From an uncultured Lachnospiraceae bacterium (GTDB lineage: Bacteria > Bacillota > Clostridia > Lachnospirales > Lachnospiraceae): DNA of 6,905 nt. The stretch is taken from positions 1-6,905 of the forward strand of contig CAJUKA010000173.1 of the NCBI GenBank assembly GCA_910586585.1, written 5' to 3'. Below are positions 1 to 4,670 of this stretch, piece after piece. The translations under genes were made by a program, and so were the position numbers. The first letter of the stretch is position 1; each line of letters begins with the position of its first letter. The notes below the pieces were generated by a model. The model had not been told where the DNA came from. It saw nothing but the letters and a program-made list of their open reading frames with translations, and ran no database searches.

Positions 1-71
1 TAACAAAAAAACACAAAAAATGTATGTCTTTTTCATTCATGCGTTTAATCTGGAAATAAGGGTCAGTAGCC

Positions 72-99
72 TTGAAAAAAATATTTTATGGGCTATACT
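72..99 (+). promoter_or_regulatory. Candidate sigma-A promoter left of the IS
   Basis: TTGAAA at 72-77 and TATACT at 94-99 are separated by 16 bases, a fair match to a vegetative promoter. It lies just outside the left duplication of the insertion sequence, so it probably belonged to the locus the element entered. No convincing ORF follows before the element; the ORF that can be read across 20-241 has no ribosome binding site and runs over the IS end. A short inverted repeat (AACCG/CGGTT, about 106-125) follows. Confidence 0.3.
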
Positions 100-125
100 T
101 ATATTAACCGTTGTGACGAGCGGTT

Positions 126-136
126 CGCATAGAAAT
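126..136. repeat. Left copy of 11-bp direct repeat, probable IS target duplication
   Basis: CGCATAGAAAT occurs here and again at 1696-1706, bracketing the transposase gene and its flanking hairpins. The size suits the 10-12 bp target duplications known for part of the IS4 family (IS231-like members). The exact element end beside it is uncertain because the terminal repeats do not align perfectly. Confidence 0.6.
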
Positions 137-140
137 GAGA

Positions 141-172
141 AGTCAGACATTTTTAAAGGATTCGTTAAGTTA
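141..172 (+). repeat. Left imperfect terminal inverted repeat of the IS
   Basis: Two blocks, AGTCAGACAT (141-150) and CGTTAAGTTA (163-172), recur in reverse complement at the right end. The spacing between blocks differs (12 bases here, 3 on the right). The 10-mer TGAGAAGTCA at 136-145 also recurs directly at 225-234, an extra subterminal repeat that could be a transposase-binding motif; that role is inference. Confidence 0.45.
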
Positions 173-262
173 GTAGTCAATCATTTAAATATTATAGAAG
201 TTAAAAATATAAAAAAGCAAGAAGTGAGAAGTCAAAAGTAAAAGTACATAATCATAGCGAAC

Positions 263-314
263 AAGAACGTCAATGATATACCCAACCCTGGGTTTGTTTT
301 TGGCGTTCTTTTTT
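263..314 (+). terminator. Two-tier terminator-like hairpin upstream of the transposase
   Basis: The outer stem pairs 263-273 (AAGAACGTCAA) with 300-310 (TTGGCGTTCTT), 11 pairs including one G-U. It is followed by a T run to 314. An inner stem pairs ACCCA (280-284) with TGGGT (289-293). It lies inside the element between its left end and the transposase start. Several IS elements are known to carry such structures to block transcription entering from the flanking DNA, which would otherwise raise transposase levels. Here that role is inferred from position and shape. Confidence 0.7.
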
Positions 315-351
315 GTCCGGCGGTTGAAAATACCAAAGGAGAAGTTAAACT

Positions 352-1626
352 ATGAATATAAAGGAGAAACTTTGCCACGTAATCAATCGTATAGCAGAGG
401 CATACAGAAAAGAGCAATCCCTCCGAAAAAGCAAACTGTCAATTAGGGAGACCATTCACATTTTAATCGGAGCGGAGGGCGGCTCTCTTGCCAAAGAACT
501 CCATAGGGCAGGGTATGGCGTGTCAGCCTCCGCCCTAACGCAACGCAGGGCGCAGATTCCAGTCAATGTGTTCCGTGATATTTTCATAAGGTTCAATGGA
601 GAATGCGTTGACAGTGAGACATTCCGGGGATTGCGGCTTTTTGCAGTAGACGGAACAGCAGTTTCTATCCCACGCAACCCAAAGTCGGATAGCTTTGTGG
701 TTCATTCCGGCGCGCCGAAGGGATATAACCAACTGCATATGACACCGCTGTATGACATATTGAATAAAGTATATCTTGAAGCGGTGATACAGCCGGAACC
801 GCAGAAAGACGAAATCGGCGCATTAATTGAACTTGTCAGGCGTAACACATTCAAGGAAAAGACTCTCATAATTGGGGACAGGGGCTTTGAGTCCTATAAT
901 CTGTTAGCCCATCTTGCGGAAAAGGAAAATCTGGATTTCCTAATCCGCATAAAAAATAACCGTTCCGCAATGAGGGAAGTGGCACGTCTCCCTATGTTGG
1001 AACTGGATACCGTTATCCGTTTTACCGTCAGCACTACGCAGACGAAAGAGGATAAACAGAAGAAACATATCTTCCTTCAAATGCCGAAAAACAGCAAAGA
1101 GGGGAGCAAAACTCGCCGGGGATGTTGGGATTTCCCCAGCCCGTATCCCATGTGTCTGAGGATTGTCCGGTTCCAGTTGGACAGCGGTGTGTTTGAGACG
1201 ATAGCCACGTCTCTGCCGAATGCATTCACACTGGAGGATATCCGAGAACTGTACCATTTACGCTGGGGTATCGAATCCAGTTTCCGGGATTTGAAATACA
1301 CTATGGGACTTGTAAATCTGCATGGCAAAAGTGATTGTTTTGCAGAACAAGAGATGTATGCGGCAATGACCATGTTCAACTTCACAAGCCGTATAGCACG
1401 TGAAGCGGTCATACGTCAGCCGGAAGAAGGGATTTATGCCTATCATGTTAATTTTAAAATGGCGGCGGCCTTGTGCCGGGAGTATTTCAGGACGGAAGGT
1501 GCGTACTATGAGAAGCTGTTAGAGGAAATCGGACGGCATATCGTACCAGTCAGACCAGATAGGCAAAACAAACGGAACCTGAAGGCCAAAGGCTTTGCGG
1601 GCTTTACATACCGGGTGTCATCATAA
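352..1626 (+). CDS. IS4-family DDE transposase, full length
   Basis: This 424-residue protein catalyses cut-and-paste movement of the element by binding its ends and using a metal-dependent RNase H-like active site. The expected motifs are present in order. The first aspartate is D100 in FAVDGTAVSIP and the second is D176 in IIGDRGFES. The family signature Y-x2-R-x3-E-x6-K is Y301, R304, E308, K315 in YHLRWGIESSFRDLKY, with E308 the catalytic glutamate. A basic tail (KRNLKAKGFAGF) ends the protein, as is common in the family. The start is supported by AAAGGAG at 335-341, ten bases ahead of the ATG. No frameshift or internal stop is visible, so the element may be active. The divergent stretch between residues 225 and 275 is the usual insertion-domain position in IS4-type enzymes. 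The gene is more GC-rich than its surroundings. Confidence 0.93.
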   Translation: MNIKEKLCHVINRIAEAYRKEQSLRKSKLSIRETIHILIGAEGGSLAKELHRAGYGVSASALTQRRAQIPVNVFRDIFIRFNGECVDSETFRGLRLFAVDGTAVSIPRNPKSDSFVVHSGAPKGYNQLHMTPLYDILNKVYLEAVIQPEPQKDEIGALIELVRRNTFKEKTLIIGDRGFESYNLLAHLAEKENLDFLIRIKNNRSAMREVARLPMLELDTVIRFTVSTTQTKEDKQKKHIFLQMPKNSKEGSKTRRGCWDFPSPYPMCLRIVRFQLDSGVFETIATSLPNAFTLEDIRELYHLRWGIESSFRDLKYTMGLVNLHGKSDCFAEQEMYAAMTMFNFTSRIAREAVIRQPEEGIYAYHVNFKMAAALCREYFRTEGAYYEKLLEEIGRHIVPVRPDRQNKRNLKAKGFAGFTYRVSS

Positions 1627-1632
1627 CCCGGA

Positions 1633-1661
1633 GGGAAGGAAGATTTAAGTCTTTCCTTCCC
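1633..1661 (+). terminator. Hairpin after the transposase, possible terminator
   Basis: GGGAAGGA (1633-1640) pairs perfectly with TCCTTCCC (1654-1661). An AGA/TCT extension (1641-1643 with 1650-1652) adds to the stem across one bulged T. It starts seven bases after the transposase stop codon. There is only a short T-rich tail (TTCTC), so termination may be weak. It lies inside the right end of the element. Confidence 0.55.
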
Positions 1662-1667
1662 TTCTCA

Positions 1668-1689
1668 TAACTTAACGCCCATGCCGACT
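1668..1689 (-). repeat. Right imperfect terminal inverted repeat of the IS
   Basis: Read on the minus strand, AGTCGGCAT then CGTTAAGTTA (with three bases between) match the blocks of the left end. Six further bases (1690-1695, mostly G) separate it from the right copy of the 11-bp direct repeat. Confidence 0.45.
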
Positions 1690-1695
1690 GGGGGA

Positions 1696-1706
1696 CGCAT
1701 AGAAAT
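1696..1706. repeat. Right copy of 11-bp direct repeat, probable IS target duplication
   Basis: CGCATAGAAAT matches 126-136 exactly. Collapsing the two copies would restore a continuous pre-insertion sequence joining bases 1-136 to 1707 onward. Confidence 0.6.
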
Positions 1707-1740
1707 TATATAACATGTTCTGCGAATATAACCCAAAATT

Positions 1741-1756
1741 CCTTTGTTTACAAAGG
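1741..1756. repeat. 16-bp palindrome
   Basis: CCTTTGT and ACAAAGG face each other across two bases (TT). It is too compact for a normal RNA hairpin loop and is more like a protein-binding palindrome, although it has no identified promoter beside it. Confidence 0.4.
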
Positions 1757-1950
1757 TCAGGCAATAGGAAAGTAGAAAATCAAAATATAACAAGTACGCT
1801 CTATGTAACAATTTTTAGAGGAAAATCTATGGAATATTGAGAATCTCTAAATTTCCACGTCCTATTTTTATGCTGTTGACCATAAAAAAACGTAAAATTC
1901 CATAATTCCCCCCTATAATTGCAACTGTTGTTTATGATAGGCAGACTATG

Positions 1951-1994
1951 TTTTCCATGGTTTTCTCTGGCATAAGCCGGAAAACCATGGAAAA
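1951..1994. repeat. 15-bp perfect inverted repeat with structured loop
   Basis: Bases 1951-1965 (TTTTCCATGGTTTTC) are the exact reverse complement of 1980-1994. The 14-base loop itself can fold: GGC (1969-1971) pairs with GCC (1976-1978). No T run follows on either strand, so it is unlikely to be an intrinsic terminator. Confidence 0.85.
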
Positions 1995-2031
1995 ACAACG
2001 AGAAAAAGCCACTCCTAATACCGATAGACAG

Positions 2032-2046
2032 ATTTTCATAGAAAAT
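2032..2046. repeat. Small hairpin next to the 25-bp inverted repeat
   Basis: ATTTTC (2032-2037) and GAAAAT (2041-2046) pair around the loop ATA. It abuts and shares one base with the left arm of the large inverted repeat that starts at 2046. Confidence 0.5.
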
Positions 2047-2109
2047 TCCCAACCCCATTCCTGAACGATTCAGTAATTTTTCCAAATCGTCCAGGAATGG
2101 GGTTGGGAA
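2046..2109. repeat. 25-bp inverted repeat, large hairpin
   Basis: The arms are 2046-2070 and 2085-2109 with a 14-base loop; 24 of 25 positions pair, the exception being A2064 opposite C2092. The core of the left arm reads CCCAACCCCATTCCTG, much richer in C and G than the surroundings. No T run follows on the plus strand, and the minus strand has only a weak one. An arm this long is unusual for a terminator or operator. It may be a MITE-like remnant, a cruciform site or part of a folded RNA. Confidence 0.88.
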
Positions 2110-2153
2110 GAAACAAATACTTAGAAAAACTATATCCATTTTCTGAATATTAT

Positions 2154-2212
2154 TGCTATAATATGCAAAAATAAATATTCTTCTTTCGGAATTATACAAA
2201 CTATAGTATAAT
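2154..2212 (+). promoter_or_regulatory. Candidate -10 boxes for the small membrane-protein gene
   Basis: There are two TATAAT boxes. One at 2157-2162 is preceded by TG (2154-2155), an extended -10. The other, at 2207-2212, is about 34 bases before the ATG at 2246 and has only a poor -35 (TTTCGG, 2184-2189). Either could drive the membrane protein/lipoprotein pair. The surrounding AT-richness makes chance matches likely. Confidence 0.35.
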
Positions 2213-2245
2213 TATATATAAATCAAAATTTATGGAAGTACTTAT

Positions 2246-2568
2246 ATGTTTCATTGGATTGCAATAGTGTTAGGGGTTCTTTTTATCGCTTGGCAACTCT
2301 TTTACACTTTTGTGATAATTTGCTCTTTAATTGAGAACACAGAAAGAATAATTTTCAGTATCATTATAGCTATCTGCCATTCTGCTTCACCAGTCGCATT
2401 CGTTTTTCTGGGTTATCAATGTCTTTTGCGGCAAATTGCACAACATGGAATATTGAAAGTATCTTTAGATATAATTATGAAAAAATATTTTGTGGTGTAG
2501 TGATAGCTTTAATAGGCGTAATTTATTCAATAGTACTTATGGTACTGGCATTTGAAAAGAAAAAATAA
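2246..2568 (+). pseudogene. Small integral membrane protein, apparently frameshifted
   Basis: As it stands the frame from ATG 2246 ends at 2500 (84 residues), with two hydrophobic helices (about residues 3-29 and 35-61) and a short tail ending KKYFVV. The next frame back is open from 2341 to the TAA at 2566-2568. Joining it at the A6 run (2480-2485), as if one A were missing, gives MKK then IFCGVVIALIGVIYSIVLMV and AFEKKK: a third membrane helix with a charged end, about 107 residues in total. That makes a typical small membrane protein and suggests the short version is broken. A sequencing error, a real inactivating deletion and slippage during expression all remain possible. GGAAG at 2234-2238 is a modest ribosome binding site. 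I do not recognise the family. The lipoprotein gene follows 62 bases after the restored stop with no obvious promoter between, so the two may be co-transcribed. Confidence 0.6.
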
Positions 2569-2630
2569 TATAATTCCGATTCGTCAGGGAACTTAACAGA
2601 ATAAAAAACGGAGGTTGAGGAGAAAAAATC

Positions 2631-3107
2631 ATGAGAAAAATATCTGTAATATTATTTACCATCTTAGCGTGTTGTGTCTTGTTGTCAGGTTGTGGCAAAG
2701 ATTCAGAAAAGGAATCACTTGTCGTGTATTCTTTTTGTGGAGAAAACGCTAATTTTTCAATTTCAAATGGTGTAATTGTTTTGTCCTCTACAGAAGAAAT
2801 TTTTTACGGTGGAAATCTGGACGGAGAGTTATCAGATGTTGTTGGTTATTCTATGACCCTTTATATCCCATTTGATAATCATGAAAGGATTTTGCTTTCT
2901 AACAGCGTAGAAGATATGACCGGGGGAACAATAAGCATTGCTGGTGAAATAGGAAAAGCATCCGGCGATATTCTTACAGCAGCAGAGATTGAGGAATTAC
3001 AGAATAATCTTTTTTTTAGATTAAAGACAACAAATTTAAAAGGTGAGGAAAATGAGTACCAGCTACAATTAGCTTTAACAGAAATCACAAGACAGTTGGA
3101 TAATTAA
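2631..3107 (+). CDS. Predicted lipoprotein of unknown function
   Basis: The 158-residue protein has a classic lipoprotein signal: MRK, then a hydrophobic stretch (residues 5-18), then the lipobox LLSGC with the lipidated cysteine at C21. After signal peptidase II cleavage a mature domain of about 138 residues would be anchored on the outer face of the membrane. That domain lacks further membrane helices. It is rich in short hydrophobic/polar alternations (for example FSISNGVIVLSS), suggesting a beta-rich fold, and ends in a charged helix (ALTEITRQLDN). Start choice is secure: GAGGAG at 2617-2622 lies eight bases before the ATG, immediately ahead of the signal sequence. I do not recognise the family. 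It follows the broken membrane-protein gene in the same direction and is followed by a strong terminator after about 145 non-coding bases. Confidence 0.8.
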   Translation: MRKISVILFTILACCVLLSGCGKDSEKESLVVYSFCGENANFSISNGVIVLSSTEEIFYGGNLDGELSDVVGYSMTLYIPFDNHERILLSNSVEDMTGGTISIAGEIGKASGDILTAAEIEELQNNLFFRLKTTNLKGEENEYQLQLALTEITRQLDN

Positions 3108-3123
3108 CTTCCAATTTATAAAA

Positions 3124-3139
3124 ACAATTCGCAAATTGT
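3124..3139. repeat. Short inverted repeat downstream of the lipoprotein gene
   Basis: ACAATT (3124-3129) and AATTGT (3134-3139) pair around CGCA. It has no T tail. Apart from this, the stretch between the lipoprotein stop and the terminator (3108-3252) shows nothing I can identify. Confidence 0.35.
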
Positions 3140-3252
3140 CCGAAAATACGGAAAGATAAACATTCATTACTGTTACATTTAGAGACATTGGAAACATGAA
3201 AGCGAATTGGGAAATATTTATAATCCATAATGCTAAAATCCATAAAAACATG

Positions 3253-3300
3253 AAAAAGCCCACCTATTTGTTTTGTATATAGAAGGTGGGCTTTTTTCTT
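3253..3300 (+). terminator. Strong intrinsic terminator, probably bidirectional
   Basis: AAAAAGCCCACCT (3253-3265) is the exact reverse complement of AGGTGGGCTTTTT (3284-3296). The loop is 18 bases, and T-rich sequence continues to 3300. The A run before the left arm gives a T run on the minus strand. It can therefore close the lipoprotein transcript and also transcripts arriving from the minus-strand leader/metG-fragment region. Confidence 0.92.
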
Positions 3301-3314
3301 AGTCATAGAAACGA

Positions 3315-3656
3315 TTATCTTAATGACATTGCTCTAAGGACAGGTTGTTTATTTGATAAGCAACTGATGGGATTGATAAGCTCCGAAGGCAAAAACTGAT
3401 GTCCCAATGAACACTCGTCGGCGTATGCTTTTTCCGAAGTGCATCCTGGTATAGGACATTTGCCTGTTACCTGTCTGCCGTTTAAAAACATCTTTTTTTC
3501 TTCATCATAAAACTGAGGCATAGACATTTTCTTGATATATCCATTTTTGTATAAAGTCTGAAATACTTTCGCTGATACCTGTCTGTGAATCGAACCTGCT
3601 TCTCCCAGAGCCGACGCCCCAAAGAAATCGAAACTGACACCAAAAAATAATTTTTT
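3315..3656 (-). pseudogene. metG: Internal fragment of methionyl-tRNA synthetase
   Basis: The minus-strand frame resembles methionyl-tRNA synthetase from about 3656 down to 3333. Recognisable segments are GVSFDFFGAS, the region around KVFQTLYKNGYI, FLNGRQVTGKCP, and SEKAYADEC followed by LGHQFLPSELINP and PVLR. These belong to the part of the enzyme after the HIGH motif, including the zinc-binding connective region; candidate ligands are the cysteines of CPIPGC and DEC and the histidine of LGH. The HIGH and KMSKS motifs, the rest of the catalytic domain and the anticodon-binding domain are absent. After PVLR only five unrelated residues precede the stop at 3315-3317. Upstream the frame runs into a terminator-like hairpin, and its nearest start-like codon (TTG, 3720-3722) lies inside that stem with no ribosome binding site. 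It cannot charge tRNA and is best read as a remnant. The fragment assignment rests on remembered family sequence, not on a search. Confidence 0.75.
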
Positions 3657-3665
3657 TAAATTTAA

Positions 3666-3678
3666 ATCGCTGCGCGAT
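3666..3678. repeat. Small hairpin between terminator and metG fragment
   Basis: ATCGC (3666-3670) and GCGAT (3674-3678) pair around TGC. It lies within the roughly 57 bases separating the minus-strand terminator from the synthetase-like sequence and could mark a recombination boundary. Confidence 0.35.
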
Positions 3679-3702
3679 GGCACTAAAGGATAACGTCGCT
3701 TC

Positions 3703-3749
3703 GATAAAATAAAAACGGCCAAAAACTCGCATCGAGCCTTTGACCGTTT
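3703..3749 (-). terminator. Minus-strand terminator or attenuator hairpin
   Basis: On the minus strand AAACGGTCAAA (3749-3739) pairs with TTTGGCCGTTT (3723-3713), 11 pairs with one G-U. The inner stem is CTCG/CGAG (3736-3733 with 3729-3726) around ATG. A T-rich tail follows (complement of 3703-3715). It lies 30 bases after the leader ORF stop. With the promoter and small ORF upstream it has the layout of a transcription attenuator. Its two-tier shape resembles the hairpin inside the IS (263-314), though the sequences differ. Confidence 0.75.
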
Positions 3750-3778
3750 GGTTCAGATTAACTAAGATAGGACACTTG

Positions 3779-3871
3779 TTATGAACACAACTCAAAAAGC
3801 CCGTTGTCAATTTTGACAATAAGCTGCTGTTGCTGGTTCATTTTGTTCATTGTTATTGAAAGTTTAATCAT
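3779..3871 (-). CDS. 30-residue leader-like ORF
   Basis: A minus-strand ORF of 30 codons begins MIKLSITMNKMNQQQQLIVK and ends FELCS. It sits between a near-consensus promoter (-10 at 3899-3904) and the terminator-like hairpin at 3703-3749. The ribosome binding site is AAAGGA (complement of 3883-3888), eleven bases before the ATG, a slightly long spacing. The peptide has no signal sequence or domain; it carries three methionines in the first eleven residues and a run of four glutamines. A small ORF directly before a terminator is the usual plan for ribosome-mediated attenuation, as known for several antibiotic-resistance and amino-acid genes, where stalling on the ORF prevents the terminator from forming. 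The regulated gene would lie beyond the hairpin, but only a synthetase fragment is there now. A coincidental small ORF is the alternative. Confidence 0.5.
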   Translation of the reverse strand: MIKLSITMNKMNQQQQLIVKIDNGLFELCS

Positions 3872-3898
3872 GAGTTTATCATTCCTTTGTTTTGTGTA

Positions 3899-3927
3899 AT
3901 TCTAACAGTATATACTTCAATTGTCAA
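3899..3927 (-). promoter_or_regulatory. Strong minus-strand promoter for the leader ORF
   Basis: On the minus strand TTGACA (complement of 3922-3927) is followed after exactly 17 bases by TAGAAT (complement of 3899-3904). A TG one base ahead of the -10 adds an extended element. This is the best sigma-A promoter match in the window. The spacer contains the palindrome AGTATATACT, which could bind a regulator. Confidence 0.75.
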
Positions 3928-3984
3928 TATGAGTATTGATTTTTTTATGGTAATAAGAAAATGGAAGAATTAAAAAATGAGGTA

Positions 3985-4464
3985 TCAAAAATGAAGCAAG
4001 CAGAAATTCAAAAGCTTTTCCCGTAATTCTACATTATATGGATTGTCCATAAAATATTTTCCTGTATAGAAAGAAACATACGTTTTTGATTCAGCAAATT
4101 GTATAGTGGTTCCTGTTCCATGCCGCAGATGATTCTCTATCTGACCAAAATACCAATAATAATCCTTTTCAGAAGTAATATACAGCATTGCCTTGACAGT
4201 ACCATCAATATCGCAAATGTAGCGGTCGCGGCCAGATATCAAAATCTGCTGTACGCAATTCTTAAACATATCTGTTTTTTCCAGTGCATACATTCCAGCA
4301 TAATCTTTCTTCAGATAAAGTGTATATTCACGCTTTAAAATCTCATCTAAATCAAAAAATTGAGCATCCTTGGCATGTACAAAAGATGACACGTCTGCTG
4401 ATAAGCCTATTATTGCAGTAACTGTCGAAACAGCCATTACACATAATATTTTTCTTAAGTCCAT
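3985..4464 (-). CDS. Secreted protein of unknown function
   Basis: The 159-residue protein begins MDLRKILCVMAVSTVTAIIG, a short basic start and hydrophobic core typical of a Sec signal peptide. A likely signal peptidase I site lies after VHA (about residue 31). There is no lipobox, so the mature domain of about 128 residues should be released or retained at the wall. It starts with a charged helical region (FDLDEILKREYTLYLKKDYA) and continues with mixed strand-like segments such as VKAMLYIT and KTYVSFYTGKYF. I do not recognise the family. The start is secure: GGAGGAC (complement of 4471-4477) is six bases before the ATG. The gene is divergent from the XRE regulator across about 206 bases containing two related palindromes, so that regulator may control it. 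Its 3' end lies about 58 bases from the -35 box of the next minus-strand promoter, and no terminator is evident between. Confidence 0.8.
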   Translation of the reverse strand: MDLRKILCVMAVSTVTAIIGLSADVSSFVHAKDAQFFDLDEILKREYTLYLKKDYAGMYALEKTDMFKNCVQQILISGRDRYICDIDGTVKAMLYITSEKDYYWYFGQIENHLRHGTGTTIQFAESKTYVSFYTGKYFMDNPYNVELREKLLNFCLLHF

Positions 4465-4550
4465 TTAAAAGTCCTCCATTTGTAACAGTTCATGTATGGT
4501 ATTTTTGGTAAAATCAGGCACAAAATAGTGCTAAGAATATCTGTATTTTT

Positions 4551-4580
4551 TTGAAAATTCTGCGCATATTGTCCTATGAT
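4551..4580 (+). promoter_or_regulatory. Promoter of the XRE regulator gene
   Basis: TTGAAA at 4551-4556 and TATGAT at 4575-4580 are 18 bases apart. The -10 box sits across the centre of a 23-bp palindrome (4567-4589), so a protein bound there would block RNA polymerase. The mRNA leader to the start codon would be about 85 bases. Confidence 0.6.
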
Positions 4581-4589
4581 AGGACAATA
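4567..4589. promoter_or_regulatory. Perfect 23-bp palindromic operator
   Basis: Two perfect 11-base arms, TATTGTCCTAT and ATAGGACAATA, flank a single central G at 4578. Perfect symmetry of this length over a -10 box is a strong sign of a dimeric repressor site. The adjacent XRE-family gene is the obvious candidate, implying autorepression; control of the divergent secreted-protein gene is also possible. The binding protein is inference. Confidence 0.8.
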
Positions 4590-4618
4590 AATTTCTAAAA
4601 ACAGCCTATCATATTTTT

Positions 4619-4635
4619 TGTCCTATGACAAGACA
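4619..4635. promoter_or_regulatory. Second, imperfect copy of the operator
   Basis: TGTCCTAT is repeated exactly (4619-4626), followed by G and the degenerate right half ACAAGACA (six of eight positions symmetric). The centre at 4627 is 49 bases from the centre of the first site, near an integral number of helical turns, so two dimers could lie on roughly the same DNA face. It lies downstream of the promoter, before the ribosome binding site. Confidence 0.6.
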
Positions 4636-4670
4636 TTTTTAAAAAATATGAGAGAAGGAGAATGAAATTT

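Larger units (their letters stand above)
137..1695 (+). mobile_element. IS4-family insertion sequence, about 1.56 kb, apparently intact
   Basis: The element contains one full-length DDE transposase gene with a terminator-like hairpin on each side, and is bracketed by an 11-bp direct repeat. Its ends share blocks in inverted orientation: AGTCAGACAT (141-150) against the complement of 1681-1689 (AGTCGGCAT), and CGTTAAGTTA (163-172) against the complement of 1668-1677. The left end carries about nine more bases between the two blocks than the right end, so the inverted repeats are imperfect and the boundaries are good only to a few bases. The interior is clearly richer in G+C than the surrounding DNA, consistent with recent arrival. 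The family assignment comes from the transposase motifs; I do not name a specific element. Confidence 0.75.
1707..2245. other. Non-coding structured intergenic region
   Basis: No ORF here has a convincing ribosome binding site or family resemblance. A 132-codon minus-strand reading (1801-2199) simply runs through the inverted repeats and is rejected as a gene. The region is AT-rich and holds at least four inverted repeats (1741-1756, 1951-1994, 2032-2046, 2046-2109) and, near its right end, candidate -10 boxes for the gene at 2246. It could contain a structured RNA or decayed mobile DNA; nothing here matches an RNA class I recognise. Confidence 0.5.

Noticed and set aside
20..241. 73-codon plus-strand ORF at the left edge
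   Set aside because: It has no ribosome binding site, crosses the IS boundary and direct repeat, and has no family resemblance.
940..1446. Several minus-strand ORFs inside the transposase gene
   Set aside because: They are opposite-strand shadows of a clearly identified transposase with no start signals of their own.
1801..2199. 132-codon minus-strand ORF
   Set aside because: It reads through both large inverted repeats, has no ribosome binding site and no recognisable family; the open frame is best explained by chance in structured DNA.
3585..3610. tRNA-like T-arm on the minus strand (GGTTCGATTC)
   Set aside because: The flanking bases do not form a T stem, no acceptor or anticodon arms surround it, and the segment is explained by the synthetase-like coding frame (residues GSIH).
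3764..3774. Half-operator-like ATAGGACA near the leader ORF
   Set aside because: It matches one arm of the XRE operator, but there is no second arm and no promoter overlap; a single 8-mer match in this length is plausible by chance.
3505..3819. 104-codon minus-strand ORF across the terminator
   Set aside because: It overlaps the leader ORF, the hairpin and the synthetase-like frame in a different phase, and its sequence resembles nothing.
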